The notes under the pieces were generated by a model. The model was given only the letters and a program-made list of their open reading frames with translations. It was not told the DNA's origin and did not search any database. From NCBI GenBank assembly GCA_913064925.1, contig CAJYBN010000021.1, positions 1 through 21,503 on the forward strand: a stretch of DNA of 21,503 nt. Reading direction: 5' to 3'. Shown here one piece after another: positions 7,848 through 15,283 of this stretch. Both the position numbers and the translations under genes were made by a program. Numbering within the stretch: the stretch's first letter is position 1; each line of letters starts with the position of its first letter. This DNA comes from an uncultured Peptococcaceae bacterium. Its GTDB lineage: Bacteria; Bacillota; Desulfotomaculia; Desulfotomaculales; Desulfallaceae.

Positions 7848-8063
7848 TTACCCCCGTTTCCCCAAAAATTTGCTTAGCAAAATAATTACCAGCAACAGAG
7901 CCGGCACGCCCAGGATCAAATACAGCCATTTTTCGTCCACGTGCGCGGTGCTCTGCTGAAAACTTTGCACCACCTTTTGCTGGGCTTCATTCCACTCGCG
8001 ATACGCGCTCAGGCGGAAAGGCACGCCGGGCGGCTGTGCCGCGCGGTTCAGCCAGTCATACAC
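7848..8063 (-). CDS. Small tail-anchored membrane protein, 71 aa
   Basis: This small protein has a soluble N-terminal half containing NEAQQKVVQSFQQ and one strong C-terminal membrane helix (WLYLILGVPALLLVIILLSKF) ending in the basic tail LGKRG, which is the layout of a tail-anchored protein. I prefer GTG at 8063, because AGGTG lies 8 nt upstream; GTG at 8072 would overlap it. I do not recognise a family. It is the first gene of a probable three-gene unit with the alpha/beta hydrolase and the CPBP protease and may help place one of them at the membrane. Confidence 0.65.
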   Translation of the reverse strand: MYDWLNRAAQPPGVPFRLSAYREWNEAQQKVVQSFQQSTAHVDEKWLYLILGVPALLLVIILLSKFLGKRG

Positions 8064-8135
8064 AGTTACCACACCTGCACTTCGTTACTCAACTTTACTT
8101 AGAAAAAAGCCGCCGCTATTCTCCTTCTCGATTAC

Positions 8136-8241
8136 CACCTGCATGCTCATGGTAGGCGGTGTTTTTTTCCATCATACCACAAAACAGGGCCAACGAGTAG
8201 GAGGGGGCAGCAATGCCCCGACCGCCAACACCGCCTACATG
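8136..8241. other. Folded inverted-repeat region with alternative hairpins
   Basis: The 485-bp gap at 8073-8558 holds no convincing gene on its left side but much structure. CATGGTAGGCGGTGTT (8148-8163) is complementary to AACACCGCCTACATG (8227-8241) apart from one bulged base. Between them GGGGCA-GCAA-TGCCCC (8204-8219) makes a perfect 6-bp hairpin with a GNRA loop on the plus strand. The first arm can instead pair with ACCACCTGC (8136-8144), giving a terminator-like hairpin followed by GTTTTTTT on the plus strand. Whether this is RNA, an attenuator or the remnant of a small palindromic element cannot be told from one copy. Confidence 0.45.
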
Positions 8242-8302
8242 CGTGTCCGCGCAAGGCTGTTCCCAAGAGTTACAAGTTTCAAGATAACAGGCAAATAACT
8301 TT

Positions 8303-8347
8303 TCAGACCTTGCTACCCAAGTCATTATCACTTCTTCTATTTTGCAT
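8303..8347 (-). CDS. Possible 14-residue leader peptide
   Basis: A short minus-strand frame, MQNRRSDNDLGSKV, starts at ATG (8347) with a consensus AAAGGAG (8364-8358) 10 nt upstream. It lies just ahead of the alternative hairpins at 8136-8241 and of the small membrane protein operon. The layout resembles a leader peptide plus attenuator, but the peptide has no run of one amino acid. It may be a chance ribosome site in AT-rich DNA. Confidence 0.22.
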   Translation of the reverse strand: MQNRRSDNDLGSKV

Positions 8348-8378
8348 AATGATACAACTCCTTTCACATCACTTTTGC

Positions 8379-8407
8379 TTGACAATGGCTTGCTATTTAA
8401 TTAAATT
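8379..8407 (+). promoter_or_regulatory. Putative sigma-A promoter of the FIST/c-di-GMP operon
   Basis: A perfect -35 box, TTGACA (8379-8384), is followed after 17 bp by TAAATT (8402-8407), four of six matches to the -10 consensus. The predicted start near 8414 leaves a 5' leader of about 145 nt before the FIST gene. I see no c-di-GMP riboswitch signature in that leader. Confidence 0.6.
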
Positions 8408-8413
8408 TAATTA
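8398..8413. promoter_or_regulatory. 16-bp perfect palindrome over the -10 box (likely operator)
   Basis: TAATTAAATTTAATTA is a perfect palindrome that covers the putative -10 box of the FIST operon. A dimeric repressor bound here would block RNA polymerase. AT-only palindromes also arise by chance in AT-rich DNA, which lowers certainty. Confidence 0.45.
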
Positions 8414-8558
8414 GTATTAAGGGTAGCGATAAATGAACAATAGGAGATTTATACCATTGAACTAACGGCTATCTGAAATAGGACCGGAAAAAATCGAGTA
8501 AGCAGCAGAACATTAACTCATTTGAATTTATATCAGGCGGCTTGTTGGGGGAAATAAT

Positions 8559-9689
8559 ATGCAGGTGGGCATAGGTTATAACCAGGAAAATGATTCAACA
8601 CTAGCGGGAAGATTAGCAGCAGAACAAGCCGTTAAGCAAAGTGGAGAACCTGCCATCACCTTTCTCTTTAGCACCGAAAATTATAACCAAAAGTTGATAT
8701 TTCAGGCTGTTAAAAGGGTTATAGGTAAATCCAAGTTAATAGGGGCTTGTACTTCCGGTATTATTACCACTGCTGGGGTATTGGAGAAAGGAGTAGGAAT
8801 TTGTACGATTAGCGGTTCTGAAATTCAAGCTGTCACGTGCTTGCAAGAAAATATTACCTTATCTCCCTGGAAAAGCGGAGAAGAGGCAGGCAAAAAGTTG
8901 CGCGCTAGTGGTATTGACTCCGGGACGGTCTTTGCATTTCCGGATGGATGCGCTGCTAATCTCTCCGAGCTCCTAAGAGGAATATATAATGTCCTGGGAC
9001 CGGACTTTATCTATATCGGTGGAGGAACGGGACATAATCTTAAGTCTTTTCAAACCTACCAATTCACTGACCATGGAATTAAAAGTAATGCCCTTGCAAT
9101 TGCTCTTGTTAAAGGAATTAATTTTCAAATTGGGATAGGCCACGGCTGGCATCCTGCGGGACAGCCTATGGTAATTACTAAGGCAGAGGGCAAAAAAGTT
9201 TGCGAAATTGATGGACTTCCAGCATTCGAGGTATACTCGGAATGCTTGGGAGGTTTTGATAAGGTAAACTTTCCCTGCTACGGTATGAAGCATCCCTTTG
9301 CCATACCATGTGTGGGTGGTAATTTCCTCATCCGGGATCCCCTTGAAATTGAAGAAGATAACAGCATAACCTTTGTTACGGAGGTTCCGCAAAACACCGT
9401 GGTGACTCTGATGGAAAGTACCTTTGATAACCTCATCACCGCTGCCGGAGAAGTGGCTAAAACAGCAGTAAATAACGTAAAACTTCCAAAGATAGTATTT
9501 TTATTTGATTGCGTTTCCCGTTATCTATTAATGGGTAAAGAATTTAAGCGCGAACTGAAAGCGGTCATGGAAGTTATAGGGCCAGACATACCTGTGATAG
9601 GCATGCTCACATTTGGAGAAGTAGGTACTTTTTCCGGTATCCCGTTCTTTCATAACAAGACCGTCGTTGTAGCTGTGGGGTGGCAATAG
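8559..9689 (+). CDS. FIST domain (FIST-N plus FIST-C) sensory protein
   Basis: This stand-alone FIST protein has the N-terminal FIST fold (about 1-210) and the FIST-C domain (about 220-370). FIST-C is marked by the conserved run FLFDCVSR, then IGMLTFGEVG and FFHNKTVVVAVG. FIST domains are predicted small-ligand sensors, often attached to histidine kinases, chemoreceptors or c-di-GMP enzymes; the ligand may be an amino acid or similar compound. No membrane helix or signal peptide is seen, so it should be cytoplasmic. The ATG is preceded by GGGGG 7 nt upstream. It ends in TAG directly followed by the GTG start of the c-di-GMP enzyme in the same frame, so the two probably form one sensing unit. 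Confidence 0.92.
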   Translation: MQVGIGYNQENDSTLAGRLAAEQAVKQSGEPAITFLFSTENYNQKLIFQAVKRVIGKSKLIGACTSGIITTAGVLEKGVGICTISGSEIQAVTCLQENITLSPWKSGEEAGKKLRASGIDSGTVFAFPDGCAANLSELLRGIYNVLGPDFIYIGGGTGHNLKSFQTYQFTDHGIKSNALAIALVKGINFQIGIGHGWHPAGQPMVITKAEGKKVCEIDGLPAFEVYSECLGGFDKVNFPCYGMKHPFAIPCVGGNFLIRDPLEIEEDNSITFVTEVPQNTVVTLMESTFDNLITAAGEVAKTAVNNVKLPKIVFLFDCVSRYLLMGKEFKRELKAVMEVIGPDIPVIGMLTFGEVGTFSGIPFFHNKTVVVAVGWQ

Positions 9690-11915
9690 GTGTCCGTGAA
9701 TCTAAACACATTTGAGCTATTTATTTTATACGATATTGCCTCCTTTTCGTTTCCGGAACGGGAAGAGGACTTAATACCCGAAATAATTGAAAAGTCAACC
9801 CGGCTATTTGGAGTCCGCCGCCTAGCCCTCATCACCGGTAAAGGGGATAGTCAAAAGTGTTTGGGATGTTGGGGCTTTCAAAAGGAAAGCGATATCTGGA
9901 GGGCTGTTGAAGAAAGGGTGGATAATTCTTTTTTATATCACCTGGAAAAGGGAAAGTCGGGGTTATTGTATTTGGAACAGGCTTTTGCTCTTTCCGAACG
10001 CGATAGAAGGTTGTATACCATTTTTGCCCGTCGCATTGAAGAGATATTAAGGGTTAAGCGTTTAGAGCGGGAACAGCGGGAACTTGAAAAAGAGAAATCC
10101 AGAGAGCAACGGTTGCTTCTGGACAGTATCCCAATTCAAGTTTGGTATTTAAAGGACGCAGAAACGTACGGAACAGCAAACAAAGCCCACGCGGAGTTTT
10201 TGGGAAAGAAAAAAGAAGAACTGGAAAATAAAAGCCTGTTTGAAGTTACCAGCACGAAAGAGGAAGCAATGGCTTATATTAAAGAAAACAGGAGGGTTTT
10301 CGAGGAAAAAAAGCAGATCCAAACGGAAGAATGGGTCTATAATGGCTGCGGAGAGAAACGCCTGTTATCCATAGTGAGAACCCCCAGCTTCGATCCGCAC
10401 GGAAACGTGGAATATGTAATATGCAGTGCGCAGGACATTACCGAGCAAAAACAAGCCGAAGAGGCACTGCGAGAAAGCGAAGAGAGATTTAGAAACATTT
10501 ACTCGCAATCACCAATTGGAATCGAATTGTACGATGCCGGTGGTCAATTAATCGATGCCAACCAAGCCTGCCTGGACATATTTGGAATATCCGATATCGA
10601 GGAAGTGAAAGGATTTAAACTTTTTGATGACCCCAATATTCCGGACGAAGTAAAAAAGAAACTTCTTGAAGGTGAAAGCGTAAGGTATGAAGCGGAATTC
10701 GATTTCGATATAGTAAAGAAAATGGCATTATATAAGACGGCAAAATCAGGAACTTGTTATCTTGATTGCCTCATAACTCCTTTAAGGACAAATGAAGGTG
10801 CCCATTACGGATTTATGGTACAAGTCCAGGATATTACTGAGCGCAAACAGGCGGAAGAACAAATCAGATATTTAAGTTTTTACGACAAAGTGACCGGGCT
10901 TTATAACCGGGCTTACCTCGAAGAAGAGCTAAAACGTTTGGACGTCAAAAGACAGTTGCCCTTAAGCATAATTCTGGGAGATGTCAATGGCTTGAAGTTG
11001 ATTAACGACACCTTTGGCCACCACGAAGGGGACAAGCTGTTAAGAAGGATAGCCCGTATATTGAAAAATTCCTGCCGGCAGGAAGATATTGTGGCCCGCT
11101 GGGGTGGAGATGAGTTTGTAATCCTTTTACCACAAACCCCTAAGAATATAGTTATAGAAATTTGTAATCGAATAAAAGAAGCCTGCAGGAAAGCCCAAAA
11201 AGACCCCATACAGCTTAGCATTGCCCTAGGTACTGCAACCAAAGAGGAACCTGGCCAGGATATACAAAAAATACTCAGGGAAGCCGAGGACAGAATGTAC
11301 CGGCACAAACTATTCAGGAGCAAGAGTGTTCGCAGCTCCATCATTTCTTCCTTAAAGAAAACGCTGCAGGAGAAAACCCATGAAACGGAAGAACATGCAC
11401 GTCGCGTGCAGGAGTTGGCTCTACAGTTAGGACGAAAGCTTAAATTGTCGGATAACCAGTTAGATGAGCTGGCTCTTTTGGCAGCATTGCATGATATTGG
11501 AAAAATTGCAATTCCGAACAGTATTCTTACGAAACAAGACACGTTAACACAGGATGAATGGGAAATCATAAAAAAACATACAGAGATAGGTTATCGTATT
11601 GCCCAATCCTCTCCCGAATTGGCACATATAGCCGACGCTATTTTAGCCCACCATGAACGGTGGGACGGAACCGGATATCCCAGAGGATTAAAAGGAGAAA
11701 AAATACCGCTTAACTCGCGGATAATAGCAATTGTTGATACCTACGATGTTATGACCCGTGGCCGGATATATAAAAAAGCAATTAGCCAGCAAGAAGCTTT
11801 GGAGGAACTAAATAGGTGTGCCGGTAGCCAATTTGATCCGAAATTGGTTAAATTATTTACAGATTTGGTTTCGGAAATAAATTCCCCTCCAAGAGAAATG
11901 TCCTTTTTTTCTTAG
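9690..11915 (+). CDS. GAF-like/PAS/PAS/GGDEF/HD-GYP cyclic-di-GMP turnover protein
   Basis: This 741-aa cytoplasmic enzyme combines synthesis and breakdown domains for c-di-GMP. In order it has a GAF-like region (about 8-122), a charged coiled coil (about 120-142), PAS1 (about 143-255), PAS2 with a PAC end (about 265-385), GGDEF (about 390-545) and HD-GYP (about 560-730). The GGDEF motif is intact (472-476), with an inhibitory RxxD site (Arg463, Asp466). HD-GYP keeps His601-Asp602 and HHExxDGTGYP (654-664). Both activities therefore look possible. The GTG start abuts the FIST stop codon; GGGGTGG provides a modest ribosome site. No transmembrane helix is seen. The FIST neighbour probably supplies one input and PAS/GAF others. 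Confidence 0.95.
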   Translation: MSVNLNTFELFILYDIASFSFPEREEDLIPEIIEKSTRLFGVRRLALITGKGDSQKCLGCWGFQKESDIWRAVEERVDNSFLYHLEKGKSGLLYLEQAFALSERDRRLYTIFARRIEEILRVKRLEREQRELEKEKSREQRLLLDSIPIQVWYLKDAETYGTANKAHAEFLGKKKEELENKSLFEVTSTKEEAMAYIKENRRVFEEKKQIQTEEWVYNGCGEKRLLSIVRTPSFDPHGNVEYVICSAQDITEQKQAEEALRESEERFRNIYSQSPIGIELYDAGGQLIDANQACLDIFGISDIEEVKGFKLFDDPNIPDEVKKKLLEGESVRYEAEFDFDIVKKMALYKTAKSGTCYLDCLITPLRTNEGAHYGFMVQVQDITERKQAEEQIRYLSFYDKVTGLYNRAYLEEELKRLDVKRQLPLSIILGDVNGLKLINDTFGHHEGDKLLRRIARILKNSCRQEDIVARWGGDEFVILLPQTPKNIVIEICNRIKEACRKAQKDPIQLSIALGTATKEEPGQDIQKILREAEDRMYRHKLFRSKSVRSSIISSLKKTLQEKTHETEEHARRVQELALQLGRKLKLSDNQLDELALLAALHDIGKIAIPNSILTKQDTLTQDEWEIIKKHTEIGYRIAQSSPELAHIADAILAHHERWDGTGYPRGLKGEKIPLNSRIIAIVDTYDVMTRGRIYKKAISQQEALEELNRCAGSQFDPKLVKLFTDLVSEINSPPREMSFFS

Positions 11916-12059
11916 CCCCCTAACAACAGGTTTTATCATGGCTGCGAAAGAAGATATTAATGTTCGTGGCTTTGAAGGGGATCAAACTAATTACGTGTAA
12001 AATTTAGATAAGTGTTACAGGTAGTATTAACCTGCTAAAAGCAGTAATATACAAACAAC

Positions 12060-12082
12060 GCGCCGGCAACAGCGCCGGCAAC
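12060..12082. repeat. Tandem repeat and GC hairpin downstream of the acyl-CoA ligase gene
   Basis: GCGCCGGCAAC occurs twice (12060-12070 and 12072-12082). The two GCCGGC cores (12062-12067 and 12074-12079) can pair with a 6-nt loop. On the minus strand the hairpin is followed by GCGTTGTTTGTAT, a weak U-tract, so it may act as an imperfect terminator for the ligase operon. Confidence 0.45.
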
Positions 12083-12112
12083 GCAGAACGATGCGATTCA
12101 ATATGCACCAAT

Positions 12113-13648
12113 TTATCCCTGCTGCTCCCCGCGGTAATTCTCCCGTAGCACCCGCTTGAGCACCTTGCCCGAAGCGTTCCTGGGCAGCGGGCCGGTGAAT
12201 TTATAAATGCGCGGTATCTTGTAGTCGGCCAGGTGCCGGGCGCAAAAAGCGCGCAGTTCCTCCCCGGTCAGGGTCACCCCCGGCTTGGGGCAAACCACGG
12301 CGGTGACGGTTTCCCCCCAAACCGGGTGCGGTATCCCGATTACCGCTGCCTCCAGCACGCCGGGGTGCTGGTAAAGGACGTGTTCCACCTCGGTGGAATA
12401 CACGTTTTCCCCACCGGTGATAATCATGTCCTTCTTGCGGTCCACCAGGGTAATGTAGCCTTCCTCGTCGATGGTGGCCAGGTCACCGGTGTACAGCCAC
12501 CCGTCTCGCAGGGTCTCGGCCGTGGCCTCGGGGTTCTTGTAGTAACCCTTCATGACCATCTCGCTGCGGATGATGAACTCGCCTACCTGGCCGGGAGCCA
12601 CGTCGCGCCCCGCCTCGTCCACCACCCGGGCCTCGGTGTTGACGATGGCCTTGCCGCCCGCTCCGGGCTTGCGCAGCTGATCCTCGGGCTCCAGCAGCAC
12701 GCCGCCCGGGCCCCCTTCGGTGAGGCCGCACAGGTTGTAAAACTGGTCCGTGGGAAACTTGGCCAGGGCCTGGCGCACCAGTTCCGTGGGCATGGGAGCC
12801 GCGCCGTAGCCGCAACGGGTGACTGAGCTTAAATTGTATTTGTCGAAGTCCGGCACCTGCAGCATGAAGTTGTACATGGTGGGCACGCCGAAAAAGAGGG
12901 TGATGCGCTCGCGCTGGATGGTTTCCAAAACCGCCCGTGGCTCGAAGACGCGCATGACTACGTGCGTAGCTCCCACGTACATGCCCGACACCAGGAACAG
13001 GTTCAGCTGGGCCGAGTGGAACAGGGGCGCCAGGTGCAGCAGGCGATCCTTGGGGTTCACCCCCATGTGCACCACCATCGCCATGCCCACGTGGATGATG
13101 CGGTGGTGGTCAAACACGGCTCCCTTGGGGCGGCCTGTGGTGCCGGAGGTGTACAAAATCTCACAGTCGTCCCACTCGTCCACCGTCATGCCGGGCTCGC
13201 CGGCCGCGGCGGCGCGCACCAGCTCATCCCAGTCCAGCGCGCCGGCCGGCCGGTCCCCCGCCCCGGCGCGGATCAGGTGGTGCACCCCCGGCAGCTTGCC
13301 CTCCAGAGAATCCACCAACTCGCCGTACTCGGGGTCGAAAATGATGGCTACGCTGTCCGAGTGGTTGGCGATGTACTCCACCTCGGGTGCGGCCAAGCGG
13401 TAGTTGACAGGTACCGCTACCGCCCCCAGCTTCATAATGGCCATGAAGGCCACCACGTAACGGTCGGAGTTCTGCATCATCATGGCCACCTTGTCCCCTT
13501 TGTGCACCCCCAGGCCGGCCAGGGCGTTGGCCAGCCGGTTTACCTCCTCGTTCAACTCCCGGTATGAGTAGCGCAGGTCGCCGTACACCAGCGCTTCCTT
13601 GTCGGGGTGGCGCCGGGCGTTTCTGGCCAGCATACCGCCGATGTCCAT
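12113..13648 (-). CDS. AMP-forming acyl-CoA synthetase (ligase), copy 2
   Basis: This enzyme activates a carboxylic acid to its CoA thioester through an acyl-adenylate. The adenylate-forming motifs are complete: TSGTTGRPKG (167-176), YTGDLATIDEEGY, VDRKKDMIITGGENVY, and the C-terminal catalytic Lys495 in NASGKVLKR. Length (511 aa) is typical for medium/long-chain or aromatic acid CoA ligases. The ATG has a GGGGGAAGG ribosome site. It lies 18 bp after the first ligase gene and is clearly related to it over its full length, consistent with an old tandem duplication. The acid substrate cannot be read from sequence by eye. The neighbours suggest it feeds the beta-oxidation-like operon across the divergent control region. 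Confidence 0.95.
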   Translation of the reverse strand: MDIGGMLARNARRHPDKEALVYGDLRYSYRELNEEVNRLANALAGLGVHKGDKVAMMMQNSDRYVVAFMAIMKLGAVAVPVNYRLAAPEVEYIANHSDSVAIIFDPEYGELVDSLEGKLPGVHHLIRAGAGDRPAGALDWDELVRAAAAGEPGMTVDEWDDCEILYTSGTTGRPKGAVFDHHRIIHVGMAMVVHMGVNPKDRLLHLAPLFHSAQLNLFLVSGMYVGATHVVMRVFEPRAVLETIQRERITLFFGVPTMYNFMLQVPDFDKYNLSSVTRCGYGAAPMPTELVRQALAKFPTDQFYNLCGLTEGGPGGVLLEPEDQLRKPGAGGKAIVNTEARVVDEAGRDVAPGQVGEFIIRSEMVMKGYYKNPEATAETLRDGWLYTGDLATIDEEGYITLVDRKKDMIITGGENVYSTEVEHVLYQHPGVLEAAVIGIPHPVWGETVTAVVCPKPGVTLTGEELRAFCARHLADYKIPRIYKFTGPLPRNASGKVLKRVLRENYRGEQQG

Positions 13649-13666
13649 TAACCTTCCCCCTTTTGC

Positions 13667-15220
13667 TTATTGTTGTTGCTTGCGGTACCATTCCCGCAGG
13701 GTGTTCTTAAGCACCTTGCCCGAGGCGTTTCTGGGCAAGGCTTCCACAAATTCCACCGAGCGCGGCTTTTTATACCCCGCCAGGTGCGAGGCACACCAGT
13801 CTATGATTTCCTGCGCGGTGAGGGCTGCTCCCGGCTTGGGCACCACTACGGCGTGCACCCGCTCGCCCCATCGCTCGTCGGGCACGCCGATGACGGCAGC
13901 TTCCAGCACTTTTTCGTGCCGGTACAGCACCTCTTCCACCTCGGCCGGGTAGACGTTCTCGCCGCCGGAAATGAGCATGTCCTTCTTGCGGTCCACCACG
14001 TAAACAAACCCCTCGTCGTCCATGCGCACCAGGTCGCCGCTGTGGAACCAGCTGTCCTTGATGGCGGCGGCGGTGGCTTGCGGGTCACGGTAGTACTCCT
14101 TCAGCATGGTGGGGCCCCGGTAGACAATCTCCCCCACCTCGCCCACGGGCACGTCGCACCCGGCGTCGTCCACCACGCGCACCTCCACGTTGACCACCGG
14201 CCGGCCCACCGACGCCCCCTTGCGCAGTGTATCCTCCGGTTTCAGCAGGGTGGTCACCGGGCTCATCTCGGTCTGCCCGAAGGCGTCCAGCAGCCCCACC
14301 CCGGGCAGGGCTTTCAGCACCGCCTCTTTCAGCGAAACCGGCATGATGGCCGCGCCGGTGATGGCCTTGCGCAGGGTTTTCATCTTCTCACCCAGCCCGG
14401 GCACCAGCAGCAGGGCGTTCCACATGGCCGGCACCAGGAAGGTGAGGGTGACCTTCTCCCGCGCCGCGGTCTCCACCACCGCCGCCGGCTCAAACTGCCG
14501 CACCAGTACCGTAGTGCCGCCCAGGAACACCATCATGAGCATGACAGCCAGTGCCGCGGTGTGGAACAGCGGCGGGACGCAGAGGTAAACATCATCGGCA
14601 TGGAGCCCTATCTCGATGATGCAGTTGACGCAGTTCATGAATTTGTTCTTATGCGTCAGCACCGCCCCCTTGGGGCGGCCGGTGGTGCCGGAGGTGTACA
14701 TAATATAAGCGGGGTCGTCATCGTCCACCGGTACCATGGGCTCACCCTCGTTGCCCGAGGCAACCAGCTTCTCGTACTCATTGTGCCGCTCGTCCCCGTC
14801 GCCACCCACCGCGATAAAATGCTGTACGCCCGGGATTTCCTCCCGTACACCGTTGACCATTTCCTGGAAAACATGATCATAAATGAAAACCTTGGACTCC
14901 GAGTGATCCACCACGTAGGCCACCTCACGCCCGACGAAGCGGAAATTGACCGGCACCGCCACCGCTCCCAGCTTGGCCAGGGCAAAGTAACCCTCTACCA
15001 TCTGGGTGCAGTTGAAAAGCATCATGGCCACCTTGTCCCCCCGGCCCACGCCCAGGTCGGCCAAGGCGTTGGCCAGGCGGTTGACTCGCTCGTTCAGCTC
15101 GCCGTAGCTGAACCGGCGCTCGCCTTCCACCAGCGCCGTCTTGTTGTGGTTTTTCCTGGCCTGGCGGGCCAGCATCTCACCGATGACCAGCTGCCGGGAC
15201 AAAAAGCTGCGCACTTCCAT
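13667..15220 (-). CDS. AMP-forming acyl-CoA synthetase (ligase), copy 1
   Basis: This is a paralogue of the following gene with the same domain plan: MYTSGTTGRPKGAVLTHKN (ATP loop), FHSGDLVRMDDEGFVYVVDRKKDM, ISGGENVYPAEVE, and the catalytic Lys in NASGKVLKNTLRE. I choose ATG at 15220, because GAGGTG then lies 6 nt upstream; the GTG at 15229 is part of that ribosome site. The two ligases differ in the substrate-pocket region (here FLVPAMWNALLLVPG, there FFGVPTMYNFMLQVPD), so they may activate different acids. The gene follows the crotonase gene by 63 bp and is probably transcribed with it from the minus-strand sigma-54 promoter. Confidence 0.95.
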   Translation of the reverse strand: MEVRSFLSRQLVIGEMLARQARKNHNKTALVEGERRFSYGELNERVNRLANALADLGVGRGDKVAMMLFNCTQMVEGYFALAKLGAVAVPVNFRFVGREVAYVVDHSESKVFIYDHVFQEMVNGVREEIPGVQHFIAVGGDGDERHNEYEKLVASGNEGEPMVPVDDDDPAYIMYTSGTTGRPKGAVLTHKNKFMNCVNCIIEIGLHADDVYLCVPPLFHTAALAVMLMMVFLGGTTVLVRQFEPAAVVETAAREKVTLTFLVPAMWNALLLVPGLGEKMKTLRKAITGAAIMPVSLKEAVLKALPGVGLLDAFGQTEMSPVTTLLKPEDTLRKGASVGRPVVNVEVRVVDDAGCDVPVGEVGEIVYRGPTMLKEYYRDPQATAAAIKDSWFHSGDLVRMDDEGFVYVVDRKKDMLISGGENVYPAEVEEVLYRHEKVLEAAVIGVPDERWGERVHAVVVPKPGAALTAQEIIDWCASHLAGYKKPRSVEFVEALPRNASGKVLKNTLREWYRKQQQ

Positions 15221-15283
15221 AACGTTCACCTCTCTAGTCGTTAATTTTCTGTCGCTAAAGCAGAAACCGCCGGGCCGGTAGCC

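Larger units (their letters stand above)
8300..12060. other. AT-richer genomic island carrying a signalling operon
   Basis: Base composition changes sharply. Both flanks are strongly GC-rich with GC-ending codons, whereas this stretch is visibly AT-richer, with many AAA, GAA, ATA and TTA codons. It contains only the FIST gene and the GAF-like/PAS/GGDEF/HD-GYP gene plus their flanks. No integrase, transposase, tRNA or clear attachment repeat is seen at the borders. The gap at 11916-12112 has no convincing gene. Horizontal acquisition is an inference from composition only. Confidence 0.6.

Noticed and set aside
8116..8385. An 89-residue minus-strand reading frame in the 8073-8558 gap
   Set aside because: It needs a TTG start without its own ribosome site, runs through the long inverted repeat and has no protein-like pattern. 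The consensus ribosome site inside it belongs to a different frame.
8414..8558. A c-di-GMP riboswitch in the 145-nt leader of the FIST operon
   Set aside because: The conserved GEMM elements (such as CACGCACAGGGCAAACC and GGGACGCAAAGCC) are absent; only weak short stems are seen.
11938..12000. A 20-codon plus-strand frame (MAAKEDINVRGFEGDQTNYV) after the HD-GYP gene
   Set aside because: It has only a weak AGG upstream, no recognisable motif and lies in AT-rich intergenic DNA, so it could be chance or a gene remnant.
13670..15244. A 524-residue plus-strand frame opposite the first acyl-CoA ligase
   Set aside because: It is the His/Gln/Val-rich complement of a gene with complete adenylation motifs; such shadows are expected in GC-rich DNA.
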